From assembly GCA_033675545.1 (NCBI GenBank), contig JAWDGP010007405.1, forward strand, positions 520,001 to 584,000: a stretch of DNA of 64,000 nt, in the 5' to 3' direction. Origin of the DNA: Elysia crispata (taxonomy: Eukaryota; Mollusca; Gastropoda; Plakobranchidae). Shown here piece after piece: positions 1-56,080 of the stretch. The notes beneath the pieces are model-generated. The model saw nothing but the letters and a program-made list of their open reading frames with translations, did no database searches and was not told the DNA's origin. Each line of letters begins with the position of its first letter. Position 1 is the first letter of the stretch. The translations under genes were made by a program, and so were the position numbers.

Positions 1-985
1 GGCTCAGTCAACCATCTCAAGTCATACCAATGTACCCGTAAGGTTATCGCAACAATTATTTATAGCGCTCCAAGTGGGACGTCTTGGCTCAGTCAACCAT
101 CTCAAGTCATACCAATGTACCGGTAAGGTTATCGCAACAATTATTTATAGCGCTCCAAGTGGGACGTCTTGCTTGGCTCAGTCAACCAACTCAAGTCATA
201 CCAATGTACCGGTAAGGTTATCGTAACAATTATTTATAGCGCTCCAAGTGGGACGTCTTGCTTGGCTCAGTCATCAAGTCATACCAATGTACCGGTAAGG
301 TTATCGCAACAATTATTTATAGCGCTCCAAACGTCTTGCTTGGCTCAGTCAACCAACTCAAGTCATACCAATGTACCGGTAAGGTTATCGCAACAATTAT
401 TTATAGCGCTCCAAGTGGGACGTCTTGCTTGGCTCAGTCAACCAACTCAAGTCATACCAATGTACCGGTAAGGTTATCGCAACATGGGAGTCTTGGGACG
501 TCTTGCTTGGCCCAGTCAACCAACTCAAGTCATACCGTACCGGTAAGGTTATCATAGCGCTCAATCAGTCAACCAACTCAAGTCCAATGTACCGGTAAGG
601 TTATCGTAACAATTATTTATAGCGCTCCAAAGTCAACCAACTCAAGTCATACCAAGTGTAATCGTAACTATAGCGCTAAAGTCTTCAAGTGCTCCAATCA
701 AGCATCATCAACGTCGGCTCCAAGTATGTCAACCAACTCAAGTCATACCAATGTACCGGTAAGGTTATCGTAACAATTATTTATAGCGCTCCAAGTGGGA
801 CGTCTTGCTTGGCTCAGTCAACCAACTCAAGTCATACCAATGTACCGGTAAGGTTATCGTAACAATTATTTATAGCGCTCCAAGTGGGACGTCTTGCTTG
901 GCTCAGTCAACCATCTCAAGTCATACCAATGTACCGGTAAGGTTATCGCAACAGTTATTTACAGCGCTACCAATGGGACGAGGAT
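1..985. repeat. 85-89 bp tandem satellite, about 11 copies
   Basis: The unit carries the phrases GGCTCAGTCAACCA, CAAGTCATACCAATGTACC and ATTATTTATAGCGCTCC. The first two units are 85 and 89 bp apart. The array is already in progress at base 1, so it starts outside the window. Copies between about 490 and 730 are truncated and scrambled, while flanking copies are nearly identical. Open frames across it are by-products of the repeat and are not genes. Confidence 0.95.
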
Positions 986-3075
986 TTAATCTGTTAGGGC
1001 TAAATTTTGCTAAAAAAAAAATTATCTTTTTTTTTTTACTTTTTTGATTACTGATCTGAATTGCTTGTTTTTGGTTTTTTTTTTCGCAATTGAGTAGCAA
1101 CTCACTCAAAGTGACTTATTTGAACTTAAAGACCTCTTTTGCCCATTTTCCTAAAAAAACTGAAAAGTATCTTTCCTTATTTGATTTATTGGACTGGTAA
1201 ACCACCAAAAGTGTGATTCTAATTGAGAAAAGTGACTCCTTCTTCGACTTTTACAGCATAATTTATAGCAATTTGTTTCTTTAACCTTAATTTTTATCAC
1301 CCCCAATATCAAGGCTGTTACCATACAAGTGCCATATCCACAGATAATTGTGCTTTGCCTACTTTGTGTATATTGAATTATAATATTAGTTTAGGTTGAG
1401 AAGTTTAAGATTAATGATGCTTTCTAATCAAGGTAAGAGATTAAAGACCATTAGGGTTAGATTTAACGCTAAGGGATGTTTAATAATGCTCCTAGCTTTA
1501 TCAGATCTGTACTACACTGGTTATTTATTTTGGAGTGCAGGAAAAAGTTTGCGTATGAGATCATTCATATCAACTATCTCAAACATTTGGGAATAGCCGT
1601 TTCTGACGATAGACTTCAACCAAAAAGCAACATGGACATTTCTAGTGCTCTAACACAGATCCAAACGATACAAGTGGATCTTATAGATCTAGGTTACCCA
1701 GAAAGACATTTTTATGAAAAAAATGGCGTGTGATCCTTCAAGTTTGTCTCCTTTCCTTTTGGGAAGTGATCTTCATGGAGTGTGATAAGGTTCCAGCAAA
1801 TTTCTTTTGTAAATATCGATAGAAATTATTTTAAACGTATTCTAGATGTAATCTATTCTGACGAAAACTCATTTTAAACCCTAAAATCCTTCTAGATCTA
1901 GATCTAAAGCGAAAAAAAGGAGAAAGCCTCATATTGTTCGAAAACATTTATCTTCCTGAATTAGTATGTTGGCATCAATATGAAATAATATAGATCTTTC
2001 ATAAAGGTTATATCTAGCTTTTCATTTAGATCTTCTTATGCAAAAGTGTCATAAAGATGAATTCAAGGGAGATTTTTTCCGGTTAGAAATCTCATGTAGG
2101 CAATGGTAAAGGAATCGTTTTTAAAATCCTTAATAAGGTTCAGATAATAGTTCCAAAATTATGTCTATTCACTCGGACAGTGTAATTACAGAAGTTTTAA
2201 TGATGGGGTATGGGGAGGCGTAAAAACAAGTAAATTGATAATCTAAGCCACAAGTTAGACTTTAGAAGCATTTTTCTAAATTAACTCTGATTGATCCATT
2301 TGGAGAAGGTAGTGTGTGTGTGTGTGTGTCTACTCACGCATTGCCTTTTGGTTTGAATGATACGATAACAAGCAATATGCACTTTCTCTTCCTTCCATCA
2401 TAAAACTGATATGAGAGCTGTTTTAAAAATAGGGTTCGAAGAATACTTTGTCAAGTTAAACATAATGATATGATTTCCCTAGATCTTGATACTTACAGGG
2501 TGTCTGAATTCAAGTACCATTAATAATTCGAAGTACTCCATATCCTATATTTAAACAAAAAATATGGGAAGATAATTTGTTTTCCTTTTATATGTCCTTA
2601 ATCTCCAGCGGAATGTATCAGCGTATTTTTATCAACGTGAATCCATGCAAAGACCAAACAGAGCTAGCGACTTTTCGGTGTCATTTTTGGGAAGACGAGT
2701 CAGACGATATTGTAGAGTTGTCAAAACGGAAGATGCTGTCGTATGGTACTGCTTCAGTGTATCTCGAAATATAAAAAAATACCAAGCAAAACAAACAGAA
2801 AAAACCTAACTCGACGAAACCTACAAAAAAACCCTTCTACACAAAAATAAAATATCAGACGATAAGCTGCTTGGCCAGGCATTACTTGGAGCTAGAAAGC
2901 TGATTAGATAGAGTGGGGCACATTGGAGTGGTGTTAGACTTACCGGAACTAGATGAGGTTCTTAACTTTTTGCTTTCATTTCTTGACTTTGAGGAAGATA
3001 ATCAATGAGTCCCACTCTTGAAGTGGGTAGATTGTATCCGCTTTGACCAGGTCTCAGCAGAGTTGACCAAGCGCT
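986..3075. other. Upstream AT-rich region, no gene recognised
   Basis: AT-rich DNA with scattered TCTAGATCT motifs and a short TG run near 2317. Short open frames at 1396-1733 and 2577-2774 match no family I know and lack clear splice signals. The 5' UTR and promoter of the ABCA-like gene may lie here. CTCAGCAG at about 3053-3060 could be the 3' splice site of a 5' UTR exon just before the start codon. Confidence 0.5.
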
Positions 3076-46224
<43,149 letters not shown>

Positions 46225-46414
46225 CGGCTGAAGTGTGCAGGTTCGAGCCCGGACTGGCTGCTGCTCCCCTGCTCCTCGGCTGGGACAAGTTCAGGCCTCC
46301 ACTCTCCTCACGTTGGAGCTGACCTCTTTCAAATGGTATCAGCAGCTTTAGTTTGTTTAAAGACCGTTTATTCCAATTCAACCTACGAAGAATTGAGCTC
46401 TATTATTTTGAGAA

Positions 46415-46524
46415 AATAAAAAGGGTAATCTCTATGATTTTCCTGTCACATTAATATAAAATTTCCTCTCGATTGGTCGGTAAAGCTTTGCCCCGGACAC
46501 TGTCGCCCCTAAGAAACTAATAAA
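46415..46524 (+). promoter_or_regulatory. Candidate polyadenylation signals
   Basis: AATAAA at 46415-46420 and again at 46519-46524, about 190 and 295 bp after the stop, followed by GT- and T-rich sequence. They are suitably placed for the 3' end of the ABCA-like transcript. Confidence 0.45.
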
Positions 46525-47636
46525 CCGCGTTCAACATCCTGTTAATGTTGGGGTAGCTGCGCTGAGTATAGTTTTTGATGTTTTTTTTTTTTTTGTTTTC
46601 TGATTAATATGCGACTAGGAATTAGAATGTGTTGTTACAGCAGATTACTTAGAGGATAAGTAGACGGGGGGATAAGAGAAAAGATTACAAAAAATAGTAA
46701 AAAACAAAAACAAAACAGATTTATAGATATTACAACAGAGAGCGATGAAGGTAAGTAGGTGAACAAGTTAGTTATAAAGTGCAATATATATGTATACGTA
46801 GAAAGTTGGACAGGAAGATAGATATATGTCGATTTGACATAATCATAAGGCCGCAATCAGAGAAATTTATCATAGAAAAAATAAAAAAAGACAAAAAAGT
46901 TAAAGGATAGATAGGTTAAAAGATTATTTCAAGAAATTAGATAGAAAGATAGGCAGAAAGAAAGATATGTGGGTAGATGGACAGATAGATAAATAGATGG
47001 ATAGATAAATAGATAGAGAATAAACAATTGGAATACGAGACAAAGTATTATGTATAGTGCAGAATCCTAGTATGATCACTCAAATAACATTCTAGAATAA
47101 CTCTTAGACTGCTCTTAGAACATCAGTGTGTTAGTGTTTGTGTGGGTGTTGCTTTTTTTTTTTTTTTTTTTTTTTTTTGGTTCGCTTGACAGCTCTAGAC
47201 AATGCAGACTATTTTAGTGGAGAGAATTTTTTAAATTATTCCATACAGGAATCTGACAAACCATGTATGCGGTAAAATTGTTGATCATTGTAACATGCAA
47301 TGTGCGCTTTTTGTCTAGTTTTAAGAACAAAAGCCTGATAAGTGTGAGAGGCGGTGTGCAGCACTGTAGTGATGTGAACCCTGAACGACTTCAATAAACT
47401 AACATCTTCCACTGTCAACAATCTTGTGTCCCACCGTTCACCACCTCGTGTTTTCCATTACTTACAGCAGGTGCAAAACTTCAATAGCTGAGCAGTTGGT
47501 GTGCTCTCACTGTGATAACTGTCTTGCTGGTCTTTTTCTCAATTTTTTTTTTAAAAACTTTTTTTCAGCTAGTATCATAGTAGAATTCTGTCATAAATAG
47601 AATACGTAAACGCCAGGCAACCTTTTTTGGCCATGT
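46525..47636. other. Intergenic, no gene recognised
   Basis: Contains GATA-rich sequence at about 46925-47020, the second copy of the 93 bp duplicate at 47010-47102 and a poly-T run at 47152-47178. Confidence 0.6.
47010..47102. repeat. 93 bp dispersed duplicate, copy B
   Basis: Same orientation and sequence as 43986-44078, here joined to a GATA microsatellite on the left. Confidence 0.9.
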
Positions 47637-48203
47637 GATGAATATCTTGTGACAACTGGAATGATCGAAGGAATATCTTGTGACAACTGGAATGATCGAA
47701 GGAATATCTTGTGACAACATGAATGATCGAAGAAATATCTTGTGACAACTGGAATGATCGAAGGAATATCTTGTGACAACTGGAATGATCGAAGGAATAT
47801 CTTGTGACAACTGGAATGATCGAAGGAATATCTTGTGACAACTGGAATGATCGAAGGAATATCTTGTGACAACTGGAATGATCGAAGGAATACCTTGTGA
47901 CAACTGGAATGATCGAAGGAATATCTTGTGACAACTGGAATGATCGAAGGAATACCTTGTGACAACTGGAATGATCGAAGGAATATCTTGTGACAACTGG
48001 AATGATCGAAGGAATTTCTTGTGACAACTGGAATGATCGAAGGAATATCTTGTGACAACTGGAATGAGCGAAGGAATATCTTGTGACAACTGGAATGATC
48101 GAAGGAATATCTTGTGACAACTGGAATGATCGAAGGAATATCTTGTGACAACTGGAATGATCGAAGGAATATCTTGTGACAACTGGAATGATCGAAGGAA
48201 ATC
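47637..48203. repeat. 31 bp minisatellite, about 18 copies
   Basis: Unit phrase GGAATATCTTGTGACAACTG, 31 bp spacing, with very few substitutions. Three antisense frames stay open only because 31 bp is not a multiple of three and the unit lacks stops. Confidence 0.97.
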
Positions 48204-48299
48204 GCAGCAGGGGAAAAGAGCGTGAAAAAATGTTGGATAGACTAACAAAGTGGTTTAAAGTAGAAAGAGTGACAGAAGCACGCCAAAGAGCACGGCACC

Positions 48300-48335
<36 letters not shown>

Positions 48336-48359
48336 CGATTGATTGATTGATTGATTGAT
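48300..48359. repeat. (GATT)n microsatellite
   Basis: Fourteen or so GATT units, one variant. Confidence 0.96.
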
Positions 48360-48596
48360 AGTAGAAAAAGCTCTAGGTGCTGCCGCCATTAATTCATTCG
48401 CAAAAGTCATCGCTATTAAAGTGTAGCGCACTTTACATCTGTTGCCATTTATTACATCGGGGAAGCTAATTCTTTAACATTAGTATAGCTCTTTATAGAT
48501 CTGCTGTCATAAATGCATTCCTTTGGAAAAAAAATATTGTTATTGAATGCAGCTCTTCCTACATCAGCTGTCATTCGTTTTGTTGTTGTTGTTGGT

Positions 48597-48684
48597 TATT
48601 TTATTTTATTTTATTTTATTTTATTTTATTTTTATTTTTTTTTTTTTGCTTTGTTCTTTTTTCGGGGGGGGGGGGGGGGGGGGA
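48597..48684. repeat. (TTTTA)n and poly-G
   Basis: TTTTA units and T-rich sequence, then a run of about 19 G at 48665-48683. Confidence 0.93.
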
Positions 48685-48917
48685 GAAGTTATAACTATTA
48701 AGCTATAGCTTTTATACATCTGCTGTCTCAATTGTTTTGGAGATAGCTTGCATTAATAATATCAGAGAAGCTAGCACTGTCATGGTATATTACTAGATGC
48801 TGTCCTGTTCTAATACATCTGAGAAGTTGATGAGTCATCAATTCATACAATTAGCATTTAAGCCATGAAAAAATTGCCTGAAATCATTTACATCTCTTGT
48901 ATAGCGCCACTGGATCT

Positions 48918-48941
48918 GTTTCTCTCTATCTCTCTACCTCC

Positions 48942-49016
<75 letters not shown>

Positions 49017-49130
49017 TCTATCTCTCTTCTTCTCTCAGTCTGTTTTTCTCTGTCTATCTGCCTCTCACTACCCCTTTTTTCCTTTATGTCTCTCTTTCTC
49101 TCTCTCTTTCTCTATCTATTTATCTATCTA
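48918..49130. repeat. (CT)n pyrimidine-rich region
   Basis: About 70 bp of CT followed by degenerate CT/CTAT. Confidence 0.95.
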
Positions 49131-49495
49131 TCTCACTTTTTGTGTTGATCTATGTATTGTTCTGCCTTTTTCTTTGTATTCCTTTTGGCGTTGTAACTGC
49201 GTTTGTCTCACCTTGCATTTCTCCCCCATCTAATAATTACAATGAAAACATTACATGAGGCGTTTGGTTTGTCAGTTGTCAGATATACTTTTTTGCCGTC
49301 TCGGGTTTTCCAGCCGAATATTAGTTTCTCGAAACAGTGATCAAAAAATTCTGTCAGTCTCTCTCCGCCATCAAAGAGCGAAGTCAGTCATGTTTTATTC
49401 TGGATGGGCCGGCGAGCGGCTGCTCAGACAGGAGCAATCTTCATCAAGAATCACAAACATACAGGTGTTGTCTGACTCACTAGAATTCGGTTAAG

Positions 49496-49648
49496 TGTGT
49501 TTATAACTCTGCTGGCTTTATGTGTGGAAGCAAAGCAATGTCCCTTGAGACTGGAAGAGAATTCTGATAGGAGAGTGATGTGTCACTCCACCGGCCAGGA
49601 TGTCGATGTAGATCTTTTTATTAAAGGTTTTATCGGGCAGTCCGCTGA
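49496..49648 (+). CDS. Candidate exon, hydrophobic start and Cys pair, family unknown
   Basis: Acceptor TTAAG|T and strong donor GAA|GTAAGC frame an open reading segment with a hydrophobic start (VFITLLALCVEA), then QCPLRLEE and RRVMCHSTGQDVDVDLFIKG. It could be a signal peptide or TM end followed by an extracellular domain. It might be an early exon of the second ABCA-like gene or an unrelated secreted protein. The frame continues past the donor to 49739. Not recognised. Confidence 0.3.
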
Positions 49649-49739
49649 AGTAAGCGTCTCACTCGAATTGGCAGGCAGGAGAGAAAATCGATTGGGCAGA
49701 GTTTATTGCAGGACATTGTTTTACCTTTTGAGCAAATAA

Positions 49740-50309
49740 TATCGCATTATGTTCACAATTGTACCTCACAGGAGTATTGATAGCGGATATCATGACAGTA
49801 AACGGTGCTCGCCATAAACAGGTCTGCCCTGGTTATACAATTGACCTAGGATTTAGTTTTCATAGATAGGTTAATTATGGCCTCAAGCCTTCTATTTCAT
49901 AGTGTTCAACTATCAAGGGAAATAATCTTCAATTCAACACAGTGTCATTTGTAATGATGCTCTCAGGGTATAGAAATGAAAACTGAAGGCAAGTTTATCG
50001 GTCCGTAAATATTAAGATTACAACAAATATCAGCCACGGTTTCAGATTTGAAATGATAGTCTCGCACGCCTCATTGTTTTATTGTGTTTTACTTGGCATT
50101 GGTCGCGGTCAGCAACACCTCATGGCGAGCCAAGTCAACGTGAATCATGTTACTTTTTTATTCTTTATGTTGTTCTTCCGTTCAACCTGTTCTTATTAGT
50201 GCCGGTTTTCTAGGTCTGACGGTAGTGTTCACCAAATCATTTTAAACTTTTTTTTTTGGGTTATAATCGTTGATGCTCTGTTGACTTAAGAAAACTTTAA
50301 CGTACTAGC
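49740..50309. other. Intergenic or intronic, nothing recognised
   Basis: AT-rich, no open frame or repeat of note. Confidence 0.5.
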
Positions 50310-52175
50310 TACATAGCAAGATCTGTATGAGCCGGTTCAATAGGTGGAGCTAAAAAGCAAGATCTGTATGAGCCGGTTCAATAGGTGGAGCTAAAGAGCA
50401 AGATCTGTATGAGCCGGTTCAATAGGTGGAGCTAAAGAGCAAGATCTGTATGAGCCGGTTCAATAGGTGGAGCTAAAGAGCAAGATCTGTATGAGACGGT
50501 TCAATAGGTGGAGCTAGAGAGCAAGATCTGTATGAGACGGTTCAATAGAGAGAACTAGAGAGCAAGATCTGTATGAGCCGGTTCAATAGTTGGAGCTAGA
50601 GAGCAAGATCTGTATGAGCCGGTTCAATAGTTGGAGCTAGAGGGCAAGATCTGTATGAGCCGGTTCAATAGGTGGAACTAAAGAGCAAGATCTGTATGAG
50701 ACGGTTCAATAGGTGGAGCAGGAGAGCAAGATCTGTATGAGCCGGTTCAATAGAGAGAACTAGAGAGCAAGATCTGTATGAGCCGGTTCAATAGGTGGAG
50801 CTAAAGAGCAAGATCTGTATGAGCCGGTTCAATAGGTGGAGCTAGAGAGCAAGATCTGCATGAGCCGGTTCAATAGGTGGAGCTAAAGAGCAAGATCTGT
50901 ATGAGCCGGTTCAATAGGTGGAGCTAGAGAGCAAAATCTGTTTGAGCCGGTTCAATAGGTGGAGCTAAAAAGCAAGATCTGTATGAGACGGTTCAATAGG
51001 TGGAACTAGAGGGCAAGATCTGTATGAGCCGGTTCAATAGGTGGAGCTAAAGAGCAAGATCTGTATGTGCCGGTTCAATAGGTGGGGCTAGAGAACAAGA
51101 TCTGTATGAGCCGGTTCAATAGGTGGAGCTAAAGAGCAAGATCTGTATGAGACGGTTCAATAGGTGGAGCTAGAGAACAAGATCTGTATGAGCCGGGTCA
51201 ATAGGTGGAGCTAAAGAGCAAGATCTGTATGAGACGGTTCAATAGGTGGAGCTAAAGAGCAAGATCTGTATGAGACGGTTCAATAGGTGGAGCTAGAGAA
51301 CAAGATTTGTATGAGCCGGGTCAATAGGTGGAGCTAAAGAGCAAGATCTGTATGTGCCGGTTCAATAGGTGGAGCTAAAGAGCAAGATCTGTATGAGCCG
51401 GTTCAATAGGTGGAGCTAAAGAGCAAGATCTGTATGTGCCGGTTCAATAGGTGGGGCTAGAGAACAAGATCTGTATGAGCCGGTTCAATAGAGGGAACTA
51501 GAGAGCAAGATCTGTATGAGACGGTTCAATAGGTGGAGCTAAAGAGCAAGATCTGTATGAGCCGGTTCAATAGGTGGAGCTAGAGAGCAAGATCTGTATG
51601 AGCCGGTTCAATAGAGGGAACTAGAGAGCAAGATCTGTATGAGCCGGATCAATAGGTGGAGCAGGAGAGCAAGATCTGTATGAGACAGCTCAATAGAGAG
51701 AATTAGAGAGCAAGATCTGTATGAGTCGGTTCAATATTTGGAGCTAAAGAGCAAGATCTGTATGAGACGGTTCAATAGAGAGAACTAGAGAGCAAGATCT
51801 GTATGAGACGGTTCAATAGATGCAGCTAGAGAGCTAGATTTGTATTAGCCGGCTCAATAGGTGGTGCTAGAAAGCTAGATTTGTATTAGCCGGCTCAAAA
51901 GATAGTGCTAGAAAGCTAGATTTATATAGACCAGCTCAATAAATAGAGCTATCAGCCGGTTCAATAGGTGGAGCTAGAGAGCAAGATCTGTATGAGCCGG
52001 CTCAGTAGATGAACTAGATGAGCCGGCTCAACAGATTAAGATAGAGAGCAAGATCTGTACGAGCTGTTCAATAGGTGGAGCTAGGGAGCTAGATCTGTAC
52101 AAGCCGGTTCAATAGATGAGCTAGAGAGCTAGATTGTATGAACCAGCTCAATAGATGGAGCTAGAGAGCTAAATG
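50310..52175. repeat. 41 bp minisatellite, about 45 copies
   Basis: Unit phrases AGCAAGATCTGTATGAGCCG and GTTCAATAGGTGGAGCTAAA. Nearly every copy holds AGATCT. Copies after about 51800 are diverged and shortened, so one edge is old and the body homogenised. Confidence 0.97.
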
Positions 52176-53040
52176 TGCATTAGACGTCAATAGAATGATG
52201 GAACTAGAGATTAGTGAATACTATATTCTTGTGCAAGCTAAAACGTGTTTGACTCTTAAAAAATGCTCCCTGAAAAAAAATCCAATAAAGACAGAATGTT
52301 CGTTGTTATAAAGTGGTATGCCGTATGAAAGACAAGAAGAGAAAAAAATGAATCTCTTGCCTAAATGGATCAAAATTGATAAAACCTAAGCAAATTAATA
52401 GGGTAAAAGTTTATGGCAAAATATTCATCGTACAATGAGTAGAGGCCCATAAAGTTCGATTTTAGAAGAGGTATTCAGAGAAGAAAGCATACACAATGGA
52501 TCCCCAAGGCATCATGAAAAAAATAATCGTTCACATTAAATACAAGCCTGGATCAAAATGACCCACGTTGTTAAGATGAGGTTTACGACTCTACCTGTCG
52601 GTCGTGACTCCAGAATCGCTTGATTGATGTTACTTTCACATTTAAAGTGCATCTGGGGAAATCGTTGGCCTTGATTTATTTTCATTAGAATACAGACTAC
52701 TTACAACCGTCCTGAAATACCTGATGTAATTTGTTGCTTTTTAAGCGTCCTAACCCTTTGTATAGGAGTTTAAGATTTTTTTATGGTTGTGGTTTTTTTT
52801 TTTTTTGTTTGTATCTTTTCAAGTACTTCTGGATCTGTTTCCTTTGCTGTGGCCACCGCGTGACGTCACGAGGACTATCAGCCGGAATAGCAACCAGTAG
52901 CCCAGGGAGCAGTTGGCTCCGCTCTGATACACACAGATAGGCAGACCGAAAGACAGACATGCCAAACGCATCAACCGGCAGAAATTATACAGGCTCCAAA
53001 ACAAGGCATAGAGCAGAGAGGGGGAGTTAGGGAGGGAGGA
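52176..53040. other. Unique spacer between minisatellites
   Basis: AT-rich with one GC-richer stretch at 52825-52940 (TGACGTCA CRE-like palindrome at 52860-52867). Frames on both strands are open there, but none is recognisable. Confidence 0.45.
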
Positions 53041-53241
53041 AGGGAAAGAGAGATAGAGATAGATAGACAGACAGAGAGAGACAGAGAGAGAAGGAGAGAG
53101 ACAGAGAGACAGAGAGAGAGAGACAGAGAGACAGAGACAGAGAGAGACAGAGAGACAGAGAGAGATAGGTTGGGGGTAGGGCGAAAGACAGTTAACAAAT
53201 GTATAAACATAGATCAAACAGGATATGGAATAGTAGAAGAT

Positions 53242-53280
<39 letters not shown>

Positions 53281-53368
53281 CAGAGAGAGAGATAGGTTGG
53301 GGGTAGGGCGAAAGACAGTTAACAAATGTATAAACATAGATCAAACAGGATATGGAATAGTAGAAGAT

Positions 53369-53433
<65 letters not shown>

Positions 53434-53527
53434 GAGACAGAGAGAGAGAGATAGGTTGGGGGTAGGGCGAAAGACAGTTAACAAATGTATAAACATAGAT
53501 CAAACAGGATATGGAATAGTAGAAGAT

Positions 53528-53596
<69 letters not shown>

Positions 53597-53960
53597 TAGG
53601 TTGGGGGTAGGGCGAAAGACAGTTAACAAATGTATAAACATAGATCAAACAGGATATGGAATAGTAGAAGATAGAGAGACAGAGAGAGAGAGAGAGAGAC
53701 AGAGAGACAGAGAGACAGAGAGAGACAGAGAGAGAGAGAGAGAGATAGGTTGGGGGTAGGGCGAAAGACAGTTAACAAATGTATAAACATAGATCAAACA
53801 GGATATGGAATAGTAGAAGATAGAGAGACAGAGAGAGAGAGAGAGACAGAGAGACAGAGAGAGACAGAGAGAGAGAGAGAGAGATAGGTTGGGGGTAGGG
53901 CGAAAGACAGTTAACAAATGTATAAACATAGATCAAACAGAATATGGAATAGTAGAAGAT

Positions 53961-54046
<86 letters not shown>

Positions 54047-54112
54047 GTTGGGGGTAGGGCGAAAGACAGTTAACAAATGTATAAACATAGATCAAACAGG
54101 ATATGGAATAGG
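53041..54112. repeat. 127-160 bp composite satellite: unique core plus variable (GA)n
   Basis: Seven copies of a core beginning ATAGGTTGGGGGTAGGGCGA and running through ATAAACATAGATCAAACAGG to GGAATAGTAGAAGATAGAGA, at about 53165, 53291, 53450, 53595, 53746, 53884 and 54042. Each pair is separated by GA/GACA of different length. Confidence 0.96.
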
Positions 54113-55051
54113 GAAGGTGGTGTGGATAATTTTGTGAACTACAATTGATCATTGTTGATGGAGACATGAAATAACACATTGAAAGAGTTAGCAGTGCGCC
54201 AGCATTGGATTCTTTTTTCTATAGCAGGTCACTGACACATAGAAAAAAAAACGAGCTGGTTGTACAATCATGGTTGTCTCCCTTTAGGCCCAAGGACAAC
54301 ACTTTGCTAATGATAGTACGATTAATTTTTAACCTTTTCTTAATGTAAACCAAGCTAAAAAAAATTATTTCTTTGTGACTGTGGACATTAGATCGCCACA
54401 CAGTTAAAAAAAATGTTTTCAGCTATCACTAAGGTATATAGATGTTATATGGATTATTTGCCCTCAAGTCCGTAGCAACATAAACGCTCTGAGCCTGTCT
54501 GTCATTTCATTGATTCGCTTAACTAGTGTGATAGCGTTATAGAGTCATGGAATTCTTACAACTGGCAGACTTGGTTGAGACTCAGGGCTTAGTGATATTC
54601 TCAACAATAACAGCCTACAGCCAGTAGTCAAGATTACTTTGTACCGCACACATAAGGATAGGACACAATTATAAAGCTGGACTTCCCATTCTACTTAAAG
54701 GCCGTTCTAAACTCCCATTTCCAGGCTTTATAAGTTAAACACAAGTAGTGATTAGTGGTGTAGTCCCTTGTGGGAATTCATAAGTGCCTCTTTATTTGTA
54801 TCGATTTGCTAAAAAGCAATTAAAGGGTCTAAAAATAGATTGGAATTTCGCACTTAGATAACTCTTCTTATTTTTATAATCCATAAATCAGGGAAGTTAA
54901 GAAGTAACCCTACTTTGTCCTTAGAACAACGCCGATTCTTTGATCTGGCATCAAAAGATGATTTTTAAAAAACGAGATCTTTGCAAATACAACCAATAGA
55001 AATTAGTGCGTGTACGTCAAGTTAATGAGCAAGTGAAACAGAGAAAGCGAA

Positions 55052-55082
<31 letters not shown>

Positions 55083-56080
55083 CCTACGGGCAGTATTGAA
55101 TTATGAGTAGTAACTTAACGATATGTCGTAACTCATTGCAAAAGCATTTGTTTGCGGACTTCGAAAGTTTGACTTGAAACGGGAAAGCTGAGCAGCAATA
55201 AGATAATCATTTTTGTACAATGTTGTGTAGCGTTAAGTCACTTAGATTTTTTTTTCAAACAAGAAAAGTGTGTCGATCTTGTAATCTTAAAGCTGGGTTC
55301 AGCCTGATAACCATTCACCTTCATTTGTTCGAAATTTGGAATCTTCAAAAAGTTTTATTCTGAAACGATTTAAACATAATAAATAAAATGTCAACCCAAC
55401 TCAAGAATCTCGGACTAAACTCGGGTATCTGTAAAAGTTTTAAATCTTTGTTCATTCCATTATTTCTAGTGCAGACTTGGGGAGAGATGTAGAAACAACT
55501 CGGCATTTCGACCCGGGCGTTCCAACGCTTTAAGTAAGAGTAACGATCTATCTTTTATTGGATCCGATTCTGACTCGAAAGCCGTCACTGATTCTTTTCC
55601 AAATCAGGACTAGCTGCTCTTGCGGAGAATTTATTGTTCCGTCCATCCAGAATAGTTTTCCACTTCAATGGCGAAGGATCCTTTGAGTGTTCTGAGTTAT
55701 TTGTTTCTAATTTCTCCCTCGGGAGGTTAAGGAGAGGAATCAACTTTACAGAGAAACATTTATACTGCAAAATCTTTTTTGACTTGTTCATGCGTTTTAT
55801 TCCTTTGTTATTTATACTTTAAACTTTTCAATATGCAAAAAGATTGTTTTTAGATATAGATTAAACAAGAAACATTTTTGGAAAAAAAATGAGATGGAAG
55901 AAAGTACAAAAAAATCAAAACATAAGAAAGAGGAAAAGACGAAAAAGATTGTCGGGCAACTGAGGGAAGAAGTGCTGCACGGAGGAGCGACAGTGAGGAA
56001 ACGCTTTTACCGTGCAACCCCGTGAATAAATGGTAGAGCTTTGAGTACATCAGGTGAGCAGAGACGGCGTAAACCGTATT
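54113..56080. other. Intergenic or intronic, no gene recognised
   Basis: AT-rich with a short GA run at 55045-55082. Frames at 55585-55822 overlap on both strands and show no domain or splice pattern. Confidence 0.5.

Noticed and set aside
169-1047. Several open frames of 60-100 codons in the first kb
   Set aside because: They are shifted copies of the 85-89 bp satellite unit.
47565-48248. Long antisense open frames of about 180-227 codons
   Set aside because: They come from the 31 bp minisatellite, and all three antisense frames are open for the same reason.
53041-54112. Repeat-spacer pattern resembling a CRISPR array
   Set aside because: The spacers are GA microsatellite, the genome is eukaryotic and no cas genes are present.
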